This document shows, piece after piece, positions 63,216-64,000 of a stretch of 64,000 nt of DNA. The translations under genes were made by a program, and so were the position numbers. Source of the DNA: Rallus limicola (lineage: Eukaryota > Chordata > Aves > Gruiformes > Rallidae); contig JAKCOZ010000005.1 in assembly GCA_022605955.1 (NCBI GenBank), forward strand, positions 54,437,762-54,501,761. The letters run 5' to 3'. The notes below the pieces were generated by a model. That model made no database searches, was not told the DNA's origin, and saw nothing but the letters and a program-made list of their open reading frames with translations. Position 1 is the stretch's first letter, and each line of letters starts with the position of its first letter.

Positions 63216-63359
63216 CAGACAGTAAAATGGAAAATTTATTAGTGCAAGTTGGTCACTTTTTTCCCCAACAAGTACATAATAGCATCCCATGCTTAATACA
63301 TAATAAACAAACCTGTTCTAAGGTAAGAAAAGTTGAACTTGTTTTGAAGTAACAATGTG
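63216..63359 (-). other. PSMA3: PSMA3 3' UTR (end estimated)
   Basis: Short UTR after the TAA. AATAAA on the minus strand at 63240-63235 predicts cleavage near 63215-63222. Confidence 0.8.
63235..63240 (-). terminator. PSMA3: PSMA3 polyadenylation signal AATAAA
   Basis: Exact signal 120 nt past the stop codon, the only one close by on this strand. A plus-strand AATAAA lies 26 bp away at 63204-63209. Confidence 0.8.
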
Positions 63360-63404
63360 TTACATATTGTCATCATCTGATTCATCCTCCTCTTTCAAAG
63401 ATTC
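63360..63404 (-). CDS. PSMA3: PSMA3 last coding exon
   Basis: Encodes ESLKEEDESDDDNM and TAA, the acidic C-terminal tail of proteasome subunit alpha 3 (alpha7 of the 20S core outer ring), which carries CK2-type serine sites. Acceptor TTTTTAAATAG at 63405. The gene is on the same strand as ARID4A and about 12 kb upstream of its promoter, the mammalian order. Confidence 0.96.
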   Translation of the reverse strand, partial: ESLKEEDESDDDNM

Positions 63405-63878
63405 CTATTTAAAAAAAAAGTTTAATTAAAAAAAGTTTAACAGTTGTTTGATAGCTCAGCCTACAATCAGCAAAACATGTTTTGCTGTAGCTTTACAATC
63501 CTCAGTCTGTGCAAACCCATACTCAGCAAGCTAGCTCAGGAGGCAATACTGATGCTACCATTACTTCTCAGAACAAAAGCAGAGCTGTTAAAACACTGCA
63601 TTTCTCCACCTGGTTATCTTTAAAACTGTTCTAGGCAACATGATTTCCTACCTCTCCCAATCACAGCACTGTGGAAGTTACTACATTTACTCTGAGGAGA
63701 AACATGCCACCTGTGCAATCCTGGTTTTGAAAGGAATTCAGCAGTGTAAGAACTATTCCCAGATTACACTAAAAACTTCACTATTCTCCCTTCAAAGCAA
63801 TAGTGATGTGTTGGAACTACCCTCCTGCAGTGGTTATGACAGCAGAAGCCAGACCTTCAGTTAGTTCCTCCTACTCTA

Positions 63879-64000
<122 letters not shown>

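Overview
The window is vertebrate, almost certainly bird, genomic DNA. It is AT-rich, intron-dominated and nearly gene-poor. Its only recognisable interspersed repeats are CR1 non-LTR retrotransposons with the avian-type 3' end (ATTCTATG-like octamers, TTGGAAGGGACC-type tail). The species cannot be fixed from the sequence alone.

One gene fills most of the window. ARID4A (retinoblastoma-binding protein 1, a subunit of the SIN3-HDAC corepressor) runs on the minus strand from a CpG-island promoter near 51.4 kb to a 3' UTR ending near 2.9 kb. I could place 24 exons, 23 of them coding. All have GT-AG borders, all phases agree, and together they give 3774 coding bases, that is 1257 residues plus stop, the length I recall for the human protein. 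Domains in order are Tudor (exons 3-6), RBB1NT (exons 8-11), ARID (exons 12-15), chromobarrel/Tudor-knot (exons 17-18), the LxCxE pocket-binding motif (as LLCHE, exon 20) and the conserved basic/coiled C-terminus (exons 21-24).

At the right edge, 63.2-64.0 kb, lie the last two coding exons of PSMA3 (proteasome subunit alpha 3) on the same strand. The order PSMA3-ARID4A with shared orientation matches the mammalian chromosome 14q23 arrangement and fixes the paralogue as ARID4A rather than ARID4B.

The ARID4A CpG island (about 50.3-52.7 kb) looks bidirectional. It carries eight CCAAT boxes in one orientation, a perfect NRF1 palindrome, a YY1-like site and an ETS site. On the plus strand, facing PSMA3, there is a good splice donor, a strong acceptor and an AATAAA that define a compact two-exon transcript with a 91-codon ORF, plus further candidate exons. 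I recall a human lncRNA (PSMA3-AS1) in this position, so a divergent noncoding or microprotein transcript is the likeliest reading.

The 12-kb intron 5 and the 8-kb intron 11 are otherwise repeat-poor. Intron 11 holds an unexpected GC-rich, promoter-like island near 26.1-26.5 kb with a perfect NRF1 palindrome and an RFX X-box. No tRNA, rRNA, CRISPR, endogenous retrovirus or second complete protein-coding gene was seen.
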